This document shows, one piece after another, positions 32,152 through 40,571 of a stretch of DNA of 44,100 nucleotides. This DNA is from an uncultured Carnobacteriaceae bacterium (GTDB lineage: Bacteria; Bacillota; Bacilli; Lactobacillales; Aerococcaceae): assembly GCA_938039195.1 (NCBI GenBank), contig CALHVK010000046.1, forward strand, positions 1 to 44,100, read 5' to 3'. The notes under the pieces are model-generated. The model was not told where the DNA came from. It searched no databases and saw only the letters and a list, made by a program, of their open reading frames with translations. The translations under genes were made by a program, and so were the position numbers. How positions within the stretch are numbered: the first letter of the stretch is position 1; every line of letters starts with the position of its first letter.

Positions 32152-33670
32152 TGACGACCGTTTTATCATCGAAGCGTTACGTGAAAAAATCCGTTGGAAT
32201 CGATTAAAAATCGACAACGTCTACGCAGCCAACAGCCTCTCTCAGGCTCAAACAATCATTAAAGAACATCCTATTCACCTAATGATTAGCGACATTGAAA
32301 TGCCTCAAGGAAGTGGTCTTGAACTGCTCTCTTGGGTGAGAAATGAAAATTACGACATCAAAACGATTTTCTTAACGAACTATGCGGATTTCAACTACGC
32401 ACAAAAAGCGATTGAATTACAAAGTTTTGAATACTACTTAAAACCAATTAACTTTGAAAAGTTGGAATTTATTATTCAAAAGGCACTCGACAAGATTACA
32501 GAACAGCGTCCAGCAGCGCCTCTTGAATCCTCCTTCCAAGCAGAGAATAATTTCTGGTTTGAATATTTAAGAAAACCACGCATTCACCGTATGGAAGAAC
32601 TGCACTCTGAACTTTTAAAGCGGAATTTAAAGTTAAAAGAACATCAATATTTTCTAACAGGTGTGATCACATTGAATATTAGTGAGGCAGATTACGCTCC
32701 GGAACTCCCATCATGGACCTCTCAATTAAGAAAGGTATTCCAAGCCTTTTCTAATGAGATGTATCAACTAGCAAGCCTGTTTAAGATGGAAGGTCTTGTC
32801 GATCATTACGTTTGCCTCTTTAGAGTGGATTATTCTATCAATAGTGAGGCATTCGCTAGAAAAATCCAGCAAGAGATTCAAGACAAGTTGCACCGAAATT
32901 CTATCATCACGTTCACAAATTGCATCCAATGCACGAATATTTTGAAAGACGTAAAAGAACTCTACGCGGCAACTGGACAACAAGTTCCTTATTGGAATAC
33001 GATTATTCCTATTACTTCTGCTACTACCATTTTACAGGAAACAACTAATACAATGAGTGCGCTCTCCTTCTCGGATGCACTCGATGAAAGTGAGTTAATC
33101 ACAAATCTGTCTCAGTATATTTCAAATGGATTCGTGCCAAAAGCCACTTTGCAAAAGCTTCATTTAGACTGGACGCAACAAATCGGGATTTACTTAGACC
33201 AAAATGGGATTTCAGCGCATAAGTTATTCCAAAACGCTCAGCATGATTTCCTATTTCAAAGAAAATTCCATTCGATTGAGTCTTTTGAGGAATACTTCAC
33301 TTATTATTGGTCACGTGCACGCAATTTCGTAACCGATACTGAAAACCAAAAAAATAGTATTCAACGGATTATCGAATATATCGACCATCACTATGCAGAA
33401 GATTTAAGCCGAACAACTTTAGCCGATATGGTGTATCTCAGCGCGGATCACCTGGCTCGAATCTTTAAGAAAGAAACCGGCGAAACACTGGTGAAATATA
33501 TTACGGATAAACGCATCAATGCTGCAAAAGAATTACTATTAGACACGAAGACGCCTATTGCACAAGTAGCCTCCGAAGTCGGATATGACAATTATTCTTA
33601 CTTCACGAAAATCTTTAAAGAAAAGACTGGTTTCTCTCCTGGAGACTACCGAAAACATCATACAAGTTAA
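32132..33670 (+). CDS. YesN-type response regulator with AraC DNA-binding domain
   Basis: A 512-residue regulator. The N-terminal receiver domain (1-120) has the acidic pocket DDD near residue 7, phospho-acceptor Asp54 in MISDIEMP, and the Lys in YYLKPINFEKL. A long central region (about 130-400) has no recognised motif. The C-terminal AraC/XylS domain holds two helix-turn-helices, LADMVYLSADHLARIFKKETG and ASEVGYDNYSYFTKIFKEKTG. Such regulators usually activate the neighbouring transporter/glycosidase operon; here the direct repeats at 30340-30439 are the likely targets. A ribosome binding site AAAGGAG is within the kinase end. Confidence 0.92.
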   Translation: MNILLVDDDRFIIEALREKIRWNRLKIDNVYAANSLSQAQTIIKEHPIHLMISDIEMPQGSGLELLSWVRNENYDIKTIFLTNYADFNYAQKAIELQSFEYYLKPINFEKLEFIIQKALDKITEQRPAAPLESSFQAENNFWFEYLRKPRIHRMEELHSELLKRNLKLKEHQYFLTGVITLNISEADYAPELPSWTSQLRKVFQAFSNEMYQLASLFKMEGLVDHYVCLFRVDYSINSEAFARKIQQEIQDKLHRNSIITFTNCIQCTNILKDVKELYAATGQQVPYWNTIIPITSATTILQETTNTMSALSFSDALDESELITNLSQYISNGFVPKATLQKLHLDWTQQIGIYLDQNGISAHKLFQNAQHDFLFQRKFHSIESFEEYFTYYWSRARNFVTDTENQKNSIQRIIEYIDHHYAEDLSRTTLADMVYLSADHLARIFKKETGETLVKYITDKRINAAKELLLDTKTPIAQVASEVGYDNYSYFTKIFKEKTGFSPGDYRKHHTS

Positions 33671-33674
33671 ATAA

Positions 33675-33706
33675 AAAAGAGCTAGTTCTAATGAACTAGC
33701 TCTTTT
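33675..33706. terminator. Bidirectional terminator between regulator and rhodanese genes
   Basis: AAGAGCTAGTTC/GAACTAGCTCTT with loop TAAT, TTTT on the plus side and a run of A on the other. It serves both convergent operons. Confidence 0.9.
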
Positions 33707-33710
33707 CATA

Positions 33711-34091
33711 TTAGTTTTCTCTTTTTTTCACTTTACCGTTCCATGCTTCAAAACCATGTTTTAAAATGAAAATATTTGTATATCCATTTTTCTTTAGACG
33801 GTAAGCACAACGCCCTGCAATAGTTACACCATCTCCATATAAATAGATAGGTTGGTCTTTACGTAATTCCATGTAACGTTCTTTAAATTGAGAATAAGGA
33901 ATGTTACGAGCTCCTAAAATATGAGCTGCTTTAAACTCATCTTTTTCACGTACATCGATTAATTGTCCATGACGTAAATCCTTTCCGAACTCTTCAGCGC
34001 TAACCACTTTTGCAGCAGATTGACGCATCCAAAGCAATACAAATAAGTAAATTCCGTAGGCCATAAATAAAGCCCAAATAATATACCACAT
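33711..34091 (-). CDS. Membrane-anchored rhodanese-like protein lacking the catalytic Cys
   Basis: A 126-residue protein: one N-terminal membrane helix (about 2-22) and a rhodanese-like domain (LIDVREKDEFKAAHILGARNIPY). Active sulfurtransferases have Cys in the loop after the YLYC-type strand. Here the strand IYLYGDG has Gly, and the only later Cys (in GRCAYRL) is outside the loop, so sulfur transfer is unlikely. The ATG at 34091 has AAGGGG nine bases upstream; the open frame starts 18 nt earlier. It is last in the operon after glcK. In bacilli a rhodanese (YqhL) also follows glcK. Confidence 0.85.
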   Translation of the reverse strand: MWYIIWALFMAYGIYLFVLLWMRQSAAKVVSAEEFGKDLRHGQLIDVREKDEFKAAHILGARNIPYSQFKERYMELRKDQPIYLYGDGVTIAGRCAYRLKKNGYTNIFILKHGFEAWNGKVKKREN

Positions 34092-34151
34092 GAGACTAAA
34101 CCCCTTCAAAAATAATTTTAATAAGACAAGAGATATTGTATCATGTTTCTT

Positions 34152-35120
34152 CTAATCTTTCAAAAGCACTAAAGAAGCTGCTCCAATGACTCCTGCATCG
34201 TTCCCAAGTTCTGCTAAACGCAAGTGTGTTGTTTCGCGAACTTGTGGGAATACTAATTGTTCATATTCTTTACGAACGCCTTCTAACAAGAATTCTCCTG
34301 CTGCGCTCACTCCACCACCGATAACGATGAAGGACGGATTCAACATATTCGCAACATGTGAACATGCAATTCCTAAGTATTTTGAGAAATGACGAATGAC
34401 GATTAATGCGAGTGGATCTTCCTGTTTTGCTAAATCAAAAACATCTTTAGCACTCACATCTTGCCCATCATCGATTCTTGCTTTTAATTCTGAATCTCCT
34501 GCAAATTCGTCGGCATATCGACGTGCTAAGTTCACAATCCCTGTTGCACTCGCTACCGTTTCAAGACAGCCTTTTTTACCGCAAGTACATGCAAAAGGTC
34601 GGTCACTGAAATCAACCGTAATATGTCCTAGTTCTCCACCAGCACCCGCTACACCATGGATAAGGCGGTTTTCGGCGATAATCCCACCACCAACACCTGT
34701 TCCAAGTGTAAAGAAAGTTACGTCTGGTTGGTCTCCACCAGCACCCATCCATTTTTCACCTAATGCTGCTACGTTAGCATCATTGTCAATGAAGAAAGGA
34801 ATTCCTAGTGCGCCTTCGATTTTTTCTTTCAATGGTTGTAGTGTTTTCCAGTTTAAGTTGTAGGCACCAATGACTGTACCATTCTCTCTATCAACAACTC
34901 CTGGAGAGCCCATTCCAATCCCTGCAAAGTTTTCAGTCGTTAATCCTAACATGTCTAAACGATGACGAATCGAGTCGATAATGTCGTCTACAATATGACT
35001 TCCTTCATCAAGAATATTTGTTGGAATCGACCATTTCTGTTGAATTTCACCTGCTAGTGTAATAATCGCAAATTTGATGGAAGTTCCACCTAAATCAATA
35101 CCAATAATTTTCTTTTCCAT
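34152..35120 (-). CDS. glcK: ROK-family glucokinase
   Basis: A 322-residue glucose kinase that makes glucose-6-phosphate in the cytoplasm. The ATP-binding motif is GIDLGGTSIKF at the N terminus, the catalytic DNDAN contains Asp114, and ELGHI plus CTCGKKGCLE (Cys178, Cys180, Cys185) is the ROK zinc site. The ATG at 35120 follows GGAG by eight bases. It would phosphorylate glucose released by cytoplasmic glycosidases such as the GH31 enzyme. It follows the rhomboid gene by 46 nt; the small yqgQ gene that separates them in Bacillus is absent. Confidence 0.95.
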   Translation of the reverse strand: MEKKIIGIDLGGTSIKFAIITLAGEIQQKWSIPTNILDEGSHIVDDIIDSIRHRLDMLGLTTENFAGIGMGSPGVVDRENGTVIGAYNLNWKTLQPLKEKIEGALGIPFFIDNDANVAALGEKWMGAGGDQPDVTFFTLGTGVGGGIIAENRLIHGVAGAGGELGHITVDFSDRPFACTCGKKGCLETVASATGIVNLARRYADEFAGDSELKARIDDGQDVSAKDVFDLAKQEDPLALIVIRHFSKYLGIACSHVANMLNPSFIVIGGGVSAAGEFLLEGVRKEYEQLVFPQVRETTHLRLAELGNDAGVIGAASLVLLKD

Positions 35121-35166
35121 ACTATTCACTCCATGAAAATTTGTATATGCTTACATTATAACAGCA

Positions 35167-35865
35167 TTACCCTTTCATTCCTAGTGTAAATAGTAAAAAT
35201 GCCACAACAATATATGCCACAATTCCGGCAATGCGTGAAGCAGGTTTTGTAAGACGGTCCCCTCTAAAGCTAATCGCCATCATCACTAAGTACCCACCAA
35301 CGAGTCCTCCTAAGTGACCGTAATTATCTACCGCTGAATTAATAAATCCAAGGACAATATTGATAATAAGTAGACCTGCGTATTGCACTCCCATTTGTCT
35401 AAAAGAACGAATGTAGCCATGTTTACGAGATAGATAAACCACAGCACCCATAAGTCCAAAGAGCGCCGTACTTGCCCCTGCTGAAATGCTTGAAGAAAAG
35501 GCAAAACTTGCAAGATTCCCCATAATTCCTGATAACAGATAAACTGCAAGGAATCTCCAGTGCCCAATTTCGTACTCCATCTGACGACCAATCATGTATA
35601 AGAACACGCTATTAAACAAAATATGTTCCAGTCCAATATGTAAGAAAATTGGTGTTAGGAAGCGATAATATTCGTGTTGATGAATGATATACGGATTGAA
35701 TTTCGCGCCAAAATGAACAAGAACTTGTCCATTCGTGCTGCCACCCGCTAACGTCATCACGATAAATAGCGCTGCTTGAATCGCAAGAAATAAATAAGTG
35801 AAACTAAAGTTCTCATTGAAATTTCTCTTCCACCGTTCTAATTTCCAAGGGTTAATCTTAAACAT
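35167..35865 (-). CDS. Rhomboid-family intramembrane serine protease
   Basis: A 232-residue protein with about six or seven membrane helices. The catalytic Ser is in SAGASTALFG (Ser132) and the His in NYGHLGG (His184). A conserved HILFNS segment lies in the second helix region, with the family WR-like surroundings. Rhomboids cut membrane helices; GluP of Bacillus, in the same gene neighbourhood, is implicated in glucose export/division and Mg2+ transporter cleavage. The ATG at 35865 has GGAG upstream and overlaps the previous gene by 8 nt. A longer open frame to 35937 lacks a ribosome binding site. Confidence 0.92.
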   Translation of the reverse strand: MFKINPWKLERWKRNFNENFSFTYLFLAIQAALFIVMTLAGGSTNGQVLVHFGAKFNPYIIHQHEYYRFLTPIFLHIGLEHILFNSVFLYMIGRQMEYEIGHWRFLAVYLLSGIMGNLASFAFSSSISAGASTALFGLMGAVVYLSRKHGYIRSFRQMGVQYAGLLIINIVLGFINSAVDNYGHLGGLVGGYLVMMAISFRGDRLTKPASRIAGIVAYIVVAFLLFTLGMKG

Positions 35866-36985
35866 CTCTAACCACTCCTTCACTAGTAATAATTGTTGGA
35901 ATTCGGATATCTGTGTCAAATACTGGCCAGTCAACAACAGGTGTCACCTGCGTCGTATACGCCACTGACAGAATGCGAACATCTTCCACGTCTTGTAAGG
36001 TTCTATCGTAATATCCGCCCCCAAAGCCGAGACGGTCTCCTTTCGTACTATACAGTAGTCCTGGAACGATGACTAAATCTAAATCTTTCACTTCAAAAAT
36101 CGGATGCGTACTATCAATCACAGGCTCTAGTGCTCCAAAAGCAGAACGCTTAAAGGTTGTTTGTTCATTCCATTCCACAAACACCAAAGTCTTATCAGGC
36201 ATTGTCACAGGTACAAATAGCTGCTTTCCTGCCAGTCTTGCCTCTTGAACAATTAAGTCTAATTGGAATTCGAGTCGCATCGGCATGGTTATAGCAACCG
36301 TCTTTGCTTCAATCCATTGCGGCATTCCTTTGAGCCATTCCACCACTCGTTTCTCTTCTGCACGTCGTTTTCCTGGCGTCATTGCCTCTAGTTCTCTTTT
36401 TTGAATCGCACGCTTCAACTTTTTCACTTCTTTTTGATACGCTTCGAACAGTTCGTTAAATAACTTCAAGAATTCTAGTTCGACCGCTCGCATGCTTCTT
36501 TCTTCCAAAATGGGTCGACTTAACAACGGTGCCTTTTCCATCAGCGGCTCATCCGTTAAAATGATTGGCAATTCGTTAGAGAGCATTTCATGATCAATCG
36601 CCCACACTTTTGCCCATTCTTTCTCTTCTAAATGTTGCAAGAAGAATTTCTCTTTAATCACTTCGAATAAGTTATTTTCCATGACTTCGTACTCTGGCAA
36701 TTGATTCTTTACCGGACGAATTAAGTCAGCGATATAAGCTTCGGTTGCGTCATGCAGTAAACAAGCAAGGACCGTTCCTGTTTGGTACCCTCTAGCAATG
36801 GCTTCTTGTGCACAATTAATGCTATGTAATCCTACTGAATAAAAGAAACGTAGATGTCCATTTCCTCGACACATCATACTTAAGGCATGCGCAATATCTT
36901 CAATGGCAACATTGTCTGGAACCATTTCAAGTGGATTAAATACGCGCCCTGTATATGTATTCATCAATAATTTTTTGTCTTCCAT
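35858..36985 (-). CDS. Fusion of an HD-domain nucleotide phosphohydrolase and 5-formyltetrahydrofolate cyclo-ligase
   Basis: A 375-residue two-domain protein. Residues 1-183 form a YfbR-like HD domain with His54 (SVGLHSIN), His78-Asp79 (LLHDATEAYIADL) and Asp131 (AIDHEML), as in 5'-deoxynucleotidases. Residues 184-375 form a 5-FTHF cyclo-ligase: basic helix KEVKKLKRAIQKREL, then IVPGLLYSTKGDRLGFGGGYYDRTL (glycine loop near 316-325). That enzyme converts 5-formyl-THF to 5,10-methenyl-THF using ATP. The frame runs through with no stop and no internal ribosome binding site. ATG 36985 follows GGAGG by five bases. The second half is the expected neighbour of rhomboid and glcK (as yqgN-gluP-glcK in Bacillus); the first half is the addition. 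Confidence 0.88.
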   Translation of the reverse strand: MEDKKLLMNTYTGRVFNPLEMVPDNVAIEDIAHALSMMCRGNGHLRFFYSVGLHSINCAQEAIARGYQTGTVLACLLHDATEAYIADLIRPVKNQLPEYEVMENNLFEVIKEKFFLQHLEEKEWAKVWAIDHEMLSNELPIILTDEPLMEKAPLLSRPILEERSMRAVELEFLKLFNELFEAYQKEVKKLKRAIQKRELEAMTPGKRRAEEKRVVEWLKGMPQWIEAKTVAITMPMRLEFQLDLIVQEARLAGKQLFVPVTMPDKTLVFVEWNEQTTFKRSAFGALEPVIDSTHPIFEVKDLDLVIVPGLLYSTKGDRLGFGGGYYDRTLQDVEDVRILSVAYTTQVTPVVDWPVFDTDIRIPTIITSEGVVRDV

Positions 36986-37107
36986 ATATTCCTCCACGGT
37001 TGATGTCAGTTTATTTTATCACTGAATTAAAGGTATTTAAAAGAAAATAGGTCATTACTTAACTTGTTCTTAATTCTCACTATCTTTAGCTTTAAAAAAT
37101 TTCCTTT

Positions 37108-37116
37108 GTTATAATG
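37108..37116 (+). promoter_or_regulatory. Extended -10 promoter of manA
   Basis: TGTTATAAT with no good -35, 31 bp before the manA ATG. The upstream-most open frame starts inside this motif, supporting the later start. Confidence 0.55.
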
Positions 37117-37146
37117 GTACTGAACAAGACTTATAGGAGGCACATT

Positions 37147-38100
37147 ATGACAAAACCAATCTTTTTAAATGCCGTACTGCAAGAGAAAATCTGGGGTGGG
37201 ACAAAATTGCATTCACTCTTTAACTTCACTCTCCCTTCCGACAAGACCGGTGAAGCGTGGATTATTAGCGCGCATCCTAATGGTATTTCTACCATCAAAA
37301 GCCCTGCAGAATATGCTGGACTAGGGTTAGATGAACTCTATAAAACACATCCAGAACTCTTCAATGGACAACAATTGGCAAGTTTCCCTCTTCTTATTAA
37401 GTTGCTAGATGCTAGTGATGACTTATCCATTCAAGCGCATCCTGATGACGAATATGCGCTAGAACATGAAGGCGAATATGGAAAAAATGAATGCTGGTAC
37501 GTAGTTCAAGCAGAGCCAGGTGCAAAAATTGTATACGGACATACGGCGATGACTCCTGAAGAATTTGCTGAGAAAATCGACAATGAAGCTTGGAGCGACC
37601 TGTTTACCGAAGTTCCTGTTAAAGCCGGCGATTTCTTTGATGTTCCAAGTGGGACGATTCACGCAATCGGCGGCGGTATTGTAATTCTTGAAACGCAACA
37701 AAATTCAGATACGACTTACCGTGTCTATGACTACAACCGCACCGACGATGCTGGAAATCCTCGTCCACTACATATTCAACAAACAAAGGACGTAACGACG
37801 ATTCCGCACAGTGTCCCAACGACGAATCAGCAAGTAGTGACAACGGAGACTGGAACAAGAACGACTTTTGTGGAAAACAAGTTCTTCACGGTTTGGAAAT
37901 ACGATATCGATGGTGATTACAGCGATGCACTCTCTTCTACTTATCACCTTGTAACGGTGTTAGACGGGAAAGGAACGCTCACAGTCGATGGAACAACATA
38001 TCCAATAGAAAAAGCCGATTCCTTCATTCTCCCTTCAGGAACACCAACACTTTCAATTAACGGATCTGTTCAACTGATTGTCTCTCAATCGAACCAATAA
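37147..38100 (+). CDS. manA: Mannose-6-phosphate isomerase, class I
   Basis: A 317-residue zinc enzyme that interconverts mannose-6-phosphate and fructose-6-phosphate. The N terminus LQEKIWGGTKL and the zinc ligands His98 (IQAHPDD), Glu115 (KNECWYV) and His171 (PSGTIHAIGGG) are in place. The length matches the short Firmicute ManA type. AGGAGG is six bases before the ATG. It is a single gene with its own promoter and terminator. It links mannose units, possibly from the glycan locus, to glycolysis. Confidence 0.95.
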   Translation: MTKPIFLNAVLQEKIWGGTKLHSLFNFTLPSDKTGEAWIISAHPNGISTIKSPAEYAGLGLDELYKTHPELFNGQQLASFPLLIKLLDASDDLSIQAHPDDEYALEHEGEYGKNECWYVVQAEPGAKIVYGHTAMTPEEFAEKIDNEAWSDLFTEVPVKAGDFFDVPSGTIHAIGGGIVILETQQNSDTTYRVYDYNRTDDAGNPRPLHIQQTKDVTTIPHSVPTTNQQVVTTETGTRTTFVENKFFTVWKYDIDGDYSDALSSTYHLVTVLDGKGTLTVDGTTYPIEKADSFILPSGTPTLSINGSVQLIVSQSNQ

Positions 38101-38110
38101 TAGTAAACAC

Positions 38111-38146
38111 AAAAAGGTCAGCAAGTTTACCCTTGCTGACCTTTAT
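38111..38146. terminator. Bidirectional terminator between manA and pepF
   Basis: AAAGGTCAGCAAG/CTTGCTGACCTTT, loop TTTACC, with T-rich sequence on the plus side and TTTTTGTG on the minus side. Serves both convergent genes. Confidence 0.9.
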
Positions 38147-38148
38147 TT

Positions 38149-39942
38149 TTATGCATTCAATTGTTTTGTAATGTCTACGATTTCGTCGATTAAGCCACCG
38201 ATTGTTGCAATCGTATCTTTAAGTGGAGCATCTGTTGAGACATCCACGCCTGCTGCTTTCGCAAGCTCCTCTGCGCTCTTTGTTCCGCCCATCTTCAAGA
38301 CTTCCACCCAAGTATTTGCGACACTTGAATCTTTTTGAATCATCTTCGCCACTTGTGTACCAATCGTTAAACCAGCTGAGTAAGTGTACGAATAAAGTCC
38401 CATGTAATAGTGCGGTTGACGCATCCAAGTCAACTCTGCGCCTTCTGTCAGAACGACTTCTGGTCCCCAGAATTTAGCCAATGTTTCTTTGAATAAATCG
38501 TTTAATGTATCGGCATCCAAGCTCTTACCTGCATCCACTAAGCGGTATACTTCGCGTTGGAAGTACGCTTCTAATAAGTGAGTGACAAAGTTGTGGTAAT
38601 AAGTTTTAGCCACCATTTGAGAAATAATCCAACGTTTCATACGTAGGTCATCGCCTGCTTTGTTCTTCAAGTAGTACTCAACCAATAATTCGTTCGTTGT
38701 TGATGGAGCTTCTACAAAGTACATGCTTGGACGACCATCGAGGATATTTTGGTTTTTGTACGCTAATTGGAAGTGCCCTGCGTGTCCTAATTCATGTGCG
38801 AGTGTCATACAGTCATTCATATCTTCTGTAAAGAACATTAAGATATATGAGTTTGCCCCATAAGGTGATGAACAGAACGCACCCGTACGTTTACCGATTG
38901 TTTCAGCATAATCAATCCAACGGTTGTCGAAGGCTTCTTTCATAATCTTTAAGTAATCTTCCCCTAGTGGTTCTAAACCTTCTAAGATATATTGTTTTGC
39001 TTCGTCATACGTCACTTTGGCAGCGTATGTTGGATCGACTTCCAGTTTCAAGTCTTCATAGCGGACTTCATCTAATTGATAGATTTCTTTCAATAGGCGT
39101 GCGAATTTACGCATATGTGGCGCTAATTCTTCCATGATGACATCGATTTGACGGTCGTATAATTCACGAGATACTTTTTGACGGTCTAGTAAGTAGTCAA
39201 ACACTGAATCGAAACCACGCAATGTTGCCATTGTTTTTTCTTTTTGAATTTGCGTATTATACGCTGAAGCAGTGCTATGTTGGTATTTGCGTAATGTGTC
39301 GCTAAATACTTTGAACGCTTCGCGACGAATCGCTGTATTTGGTTCAGATTGCATACGGCCTTCAAAGCTGTTGTAGGTCATCGGAATCACTTGTCCGTCT
39401 GCTTCTACGTCTGGGAAATGAATATCTTTGAATTTAATATCGTTGTACGCTTGATAACCAGCATCTAATGTATTTCCTAGAGCAGCTAAAGTTGCTTCCA
39501 CGTCTTTTGATAATAAATGTTTCTTATCTTCTAAGAGACGTTCGATATATAAGGCATCTTCTTTATTCGCACGCGCTTCTTCTAACACGGCATCATCCAA
39601 TTGGCTTAATTCAGATTCAAAGAAACTTAATTTGGCATCTAATCCTGCTAACACTGTACGTGTTTGTGCAGAACGTGTTTGCGCTTCTTTATCTTTCGTA
39701 TTGGCACTGACTGCTAAATTACAGTAAGCAGAAAGTTTTCCGCGAAGTTCTAATAATTCACGGTATGTTGCTAAACCAGCATTCACTTGGTGTGCAGTTG
39801 TAATGTTTCCTTCGTATTCCTTTTGGAAAGCATCTACTTTTCCTTTAAGGTCTTCTAACGCTTCGTTAAAAGCTTCTTCTGTTTCAAACAAGAGCGATAA
39901 GTCCCATGTTTGACTTACATCTACTTGACTTCTTTCAATCAT
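38149..39942 (-). CDS. pepF: Oligoendopeptidase F (M3 family)
   Basis: A 597-residue zinc endopeptidase that cuts oligopeptides in the cytoplasm. The motif LAHELGHAGH gives HEXXH at 383-387 (His383, Glu384, His387), followed by the third-ligand region EAPSTTNELL. The N terminus SQVDVSQTWDLSLLF is the usual PepF start. ATG 39942 follows GGAG by seven bases; the frame is open to 39993 without a ribosome binding site. Together with PepV it forms the peptide-use set of a lactic-type organism. Confidence 0.95.
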   Translation of the reverse strand: MIERSQVDVSQTWDLSLLFETEEAFNEALEDLKGKVDAFQKEYEGNITTAHQVNAGLATYRELLELRGKLSAYCNLAVSANTKDKEAQTRSAQTRTVLAGLDAKLSFFESELSQLDDAVLEEARANKEDALYIERLLEDKKHLLSKDVEATLAALGNTLDAGYQAYNDIKFKDIHFPDVEADGQVIPMTYNSFEGRMQSEPNTAIRREAFKVFSDTLRKYQHSTASAYNTQIQKEKTMATLRGFDSVFDYLLDRQKVSRELYDRQIDVIMEELAPHMRKFARLLKEIYQLDEVRYEDLKLEVDPTYAAKVTYDEAKQYILEGLEPLGEDYLKIMKEAFDNRWIDYAETIGKRTGAFCSSPYGANSYILMFFTEDMNDCMTLAHELGHAGHFQLAYKNQNILDGRPSMYFVEAPSTTNELLVEYYLKNKAGDDLRMKRWIISQMVAKTYYHNFVTHLLEAYFQREVYRLVDAGKSLDADTLNDLFKETLAKFWGPEVVLTEGAELTWMRQPHYYMGLYSYTYSAGLTIGTQVAKMIQKDSSVANTWVEVLKMGGTKSAEELAKAAGVDVSTDAPLKDTIATIGGLIDEIVDITKQLNA

Positions 39943-40022
39943 ATTCTCACTCCACTTTCTAAAGTCGTACTCCCATTGTACCACAGTTTTCATCTGATTT
40001 TCAGAAAACTTTAATTTAAATC

Positions 40023-40057
40023 AAAAAAAGTGTTACAGCCCTTCGACTGTAACACTG
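40023..40057 (-). terminator. Intrinsic terminator after the YceG-like gene
   Basis: Minus strand AGTGTTACAG/CTGTAACACT, eight-base loop, then seven T. Confidence 0.9.
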
Positions 40058-40068
40058 ATTCATGTTGA

Positions 40069-40560
40069 TTATTGTAACGCTCCGATTGCACGAGCGATTT
40101 CTTCATTAGAGCTTCCTGGTTTAATTTCGAAAGTACCAGTCCAGATCTTATCAGCAATGTTTTTTGATGTTAAGTAATCTACGAACTCTTTAGCACTCTT
40201 AACTAAGCCTGCTTTTTCTAATTTATCAGCAACATCGTTTGATGATTCGCCTTCTTCAACTGTAATAGATACAGGAGTTGATGACGCTGTAGTTGCTGCT
40301 TCTGTTGTTGAAGCTTGTGAAGTAGCTTTAGCACTTGATGTAGACGCTTGGCTACCAGATTCTTTTTCAGCTAATAAAGACTCGTAAGCTGCTTTATAGC
40401 TTGCTTCATTTGCTCCTTCAGAAACGATTGGCAAATTCACTGCATCTAATTGGCTCTTTAATGATTGTGGTACAAAAGGCCAAATCACAGTAACCAATGC
40501 TAAAATTAACGCTGCTAATAAGAAGCCCATTCCTAAAGAACGAAATTTCGTTTTACTCAT
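40069..40560 (-). CDS. Small membrane protein with an isolated YceG/MltG LysM-like domain
   Basis: A 163-residue protein. One membrane helix (about 9-29) is followed by a Ser/Thr/Ala-rich linker (about 68-95). The C-terminal domain VSITVEEGESSNDVADKLEKAG...GTFEIKPGSSNEEIARAI resembles the N-terminal LysM-like subdomain of YceG/MltG endolytic transglycosylases. The catalytic part of MltG is absent, so it should bind glycan or partner proteins instead of cutting. It follows the TM/HTH gene by 11 nt (same operon), with AAGGAGGAAG before the ATG. Function unknown. Domain resemblance is by eye. Confidence 0.7.
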   Translation of the reverse strand: MSKTKFRSLGMGFLLAALILALVTVIWPFVPQSLKSQLDAVNLPIVSEGANEASYKAAYESLLAEKESGSQASTSSAKATSQASTTEAATTASSTPVSITVEEGESSNDVADKLEKAGLVKSAKEFVDYLTSKNIADKIWTGTFEIKPGSSNEEIARAIGALQ

Positions 40561-40571
40561 GTTCTTCCTCC

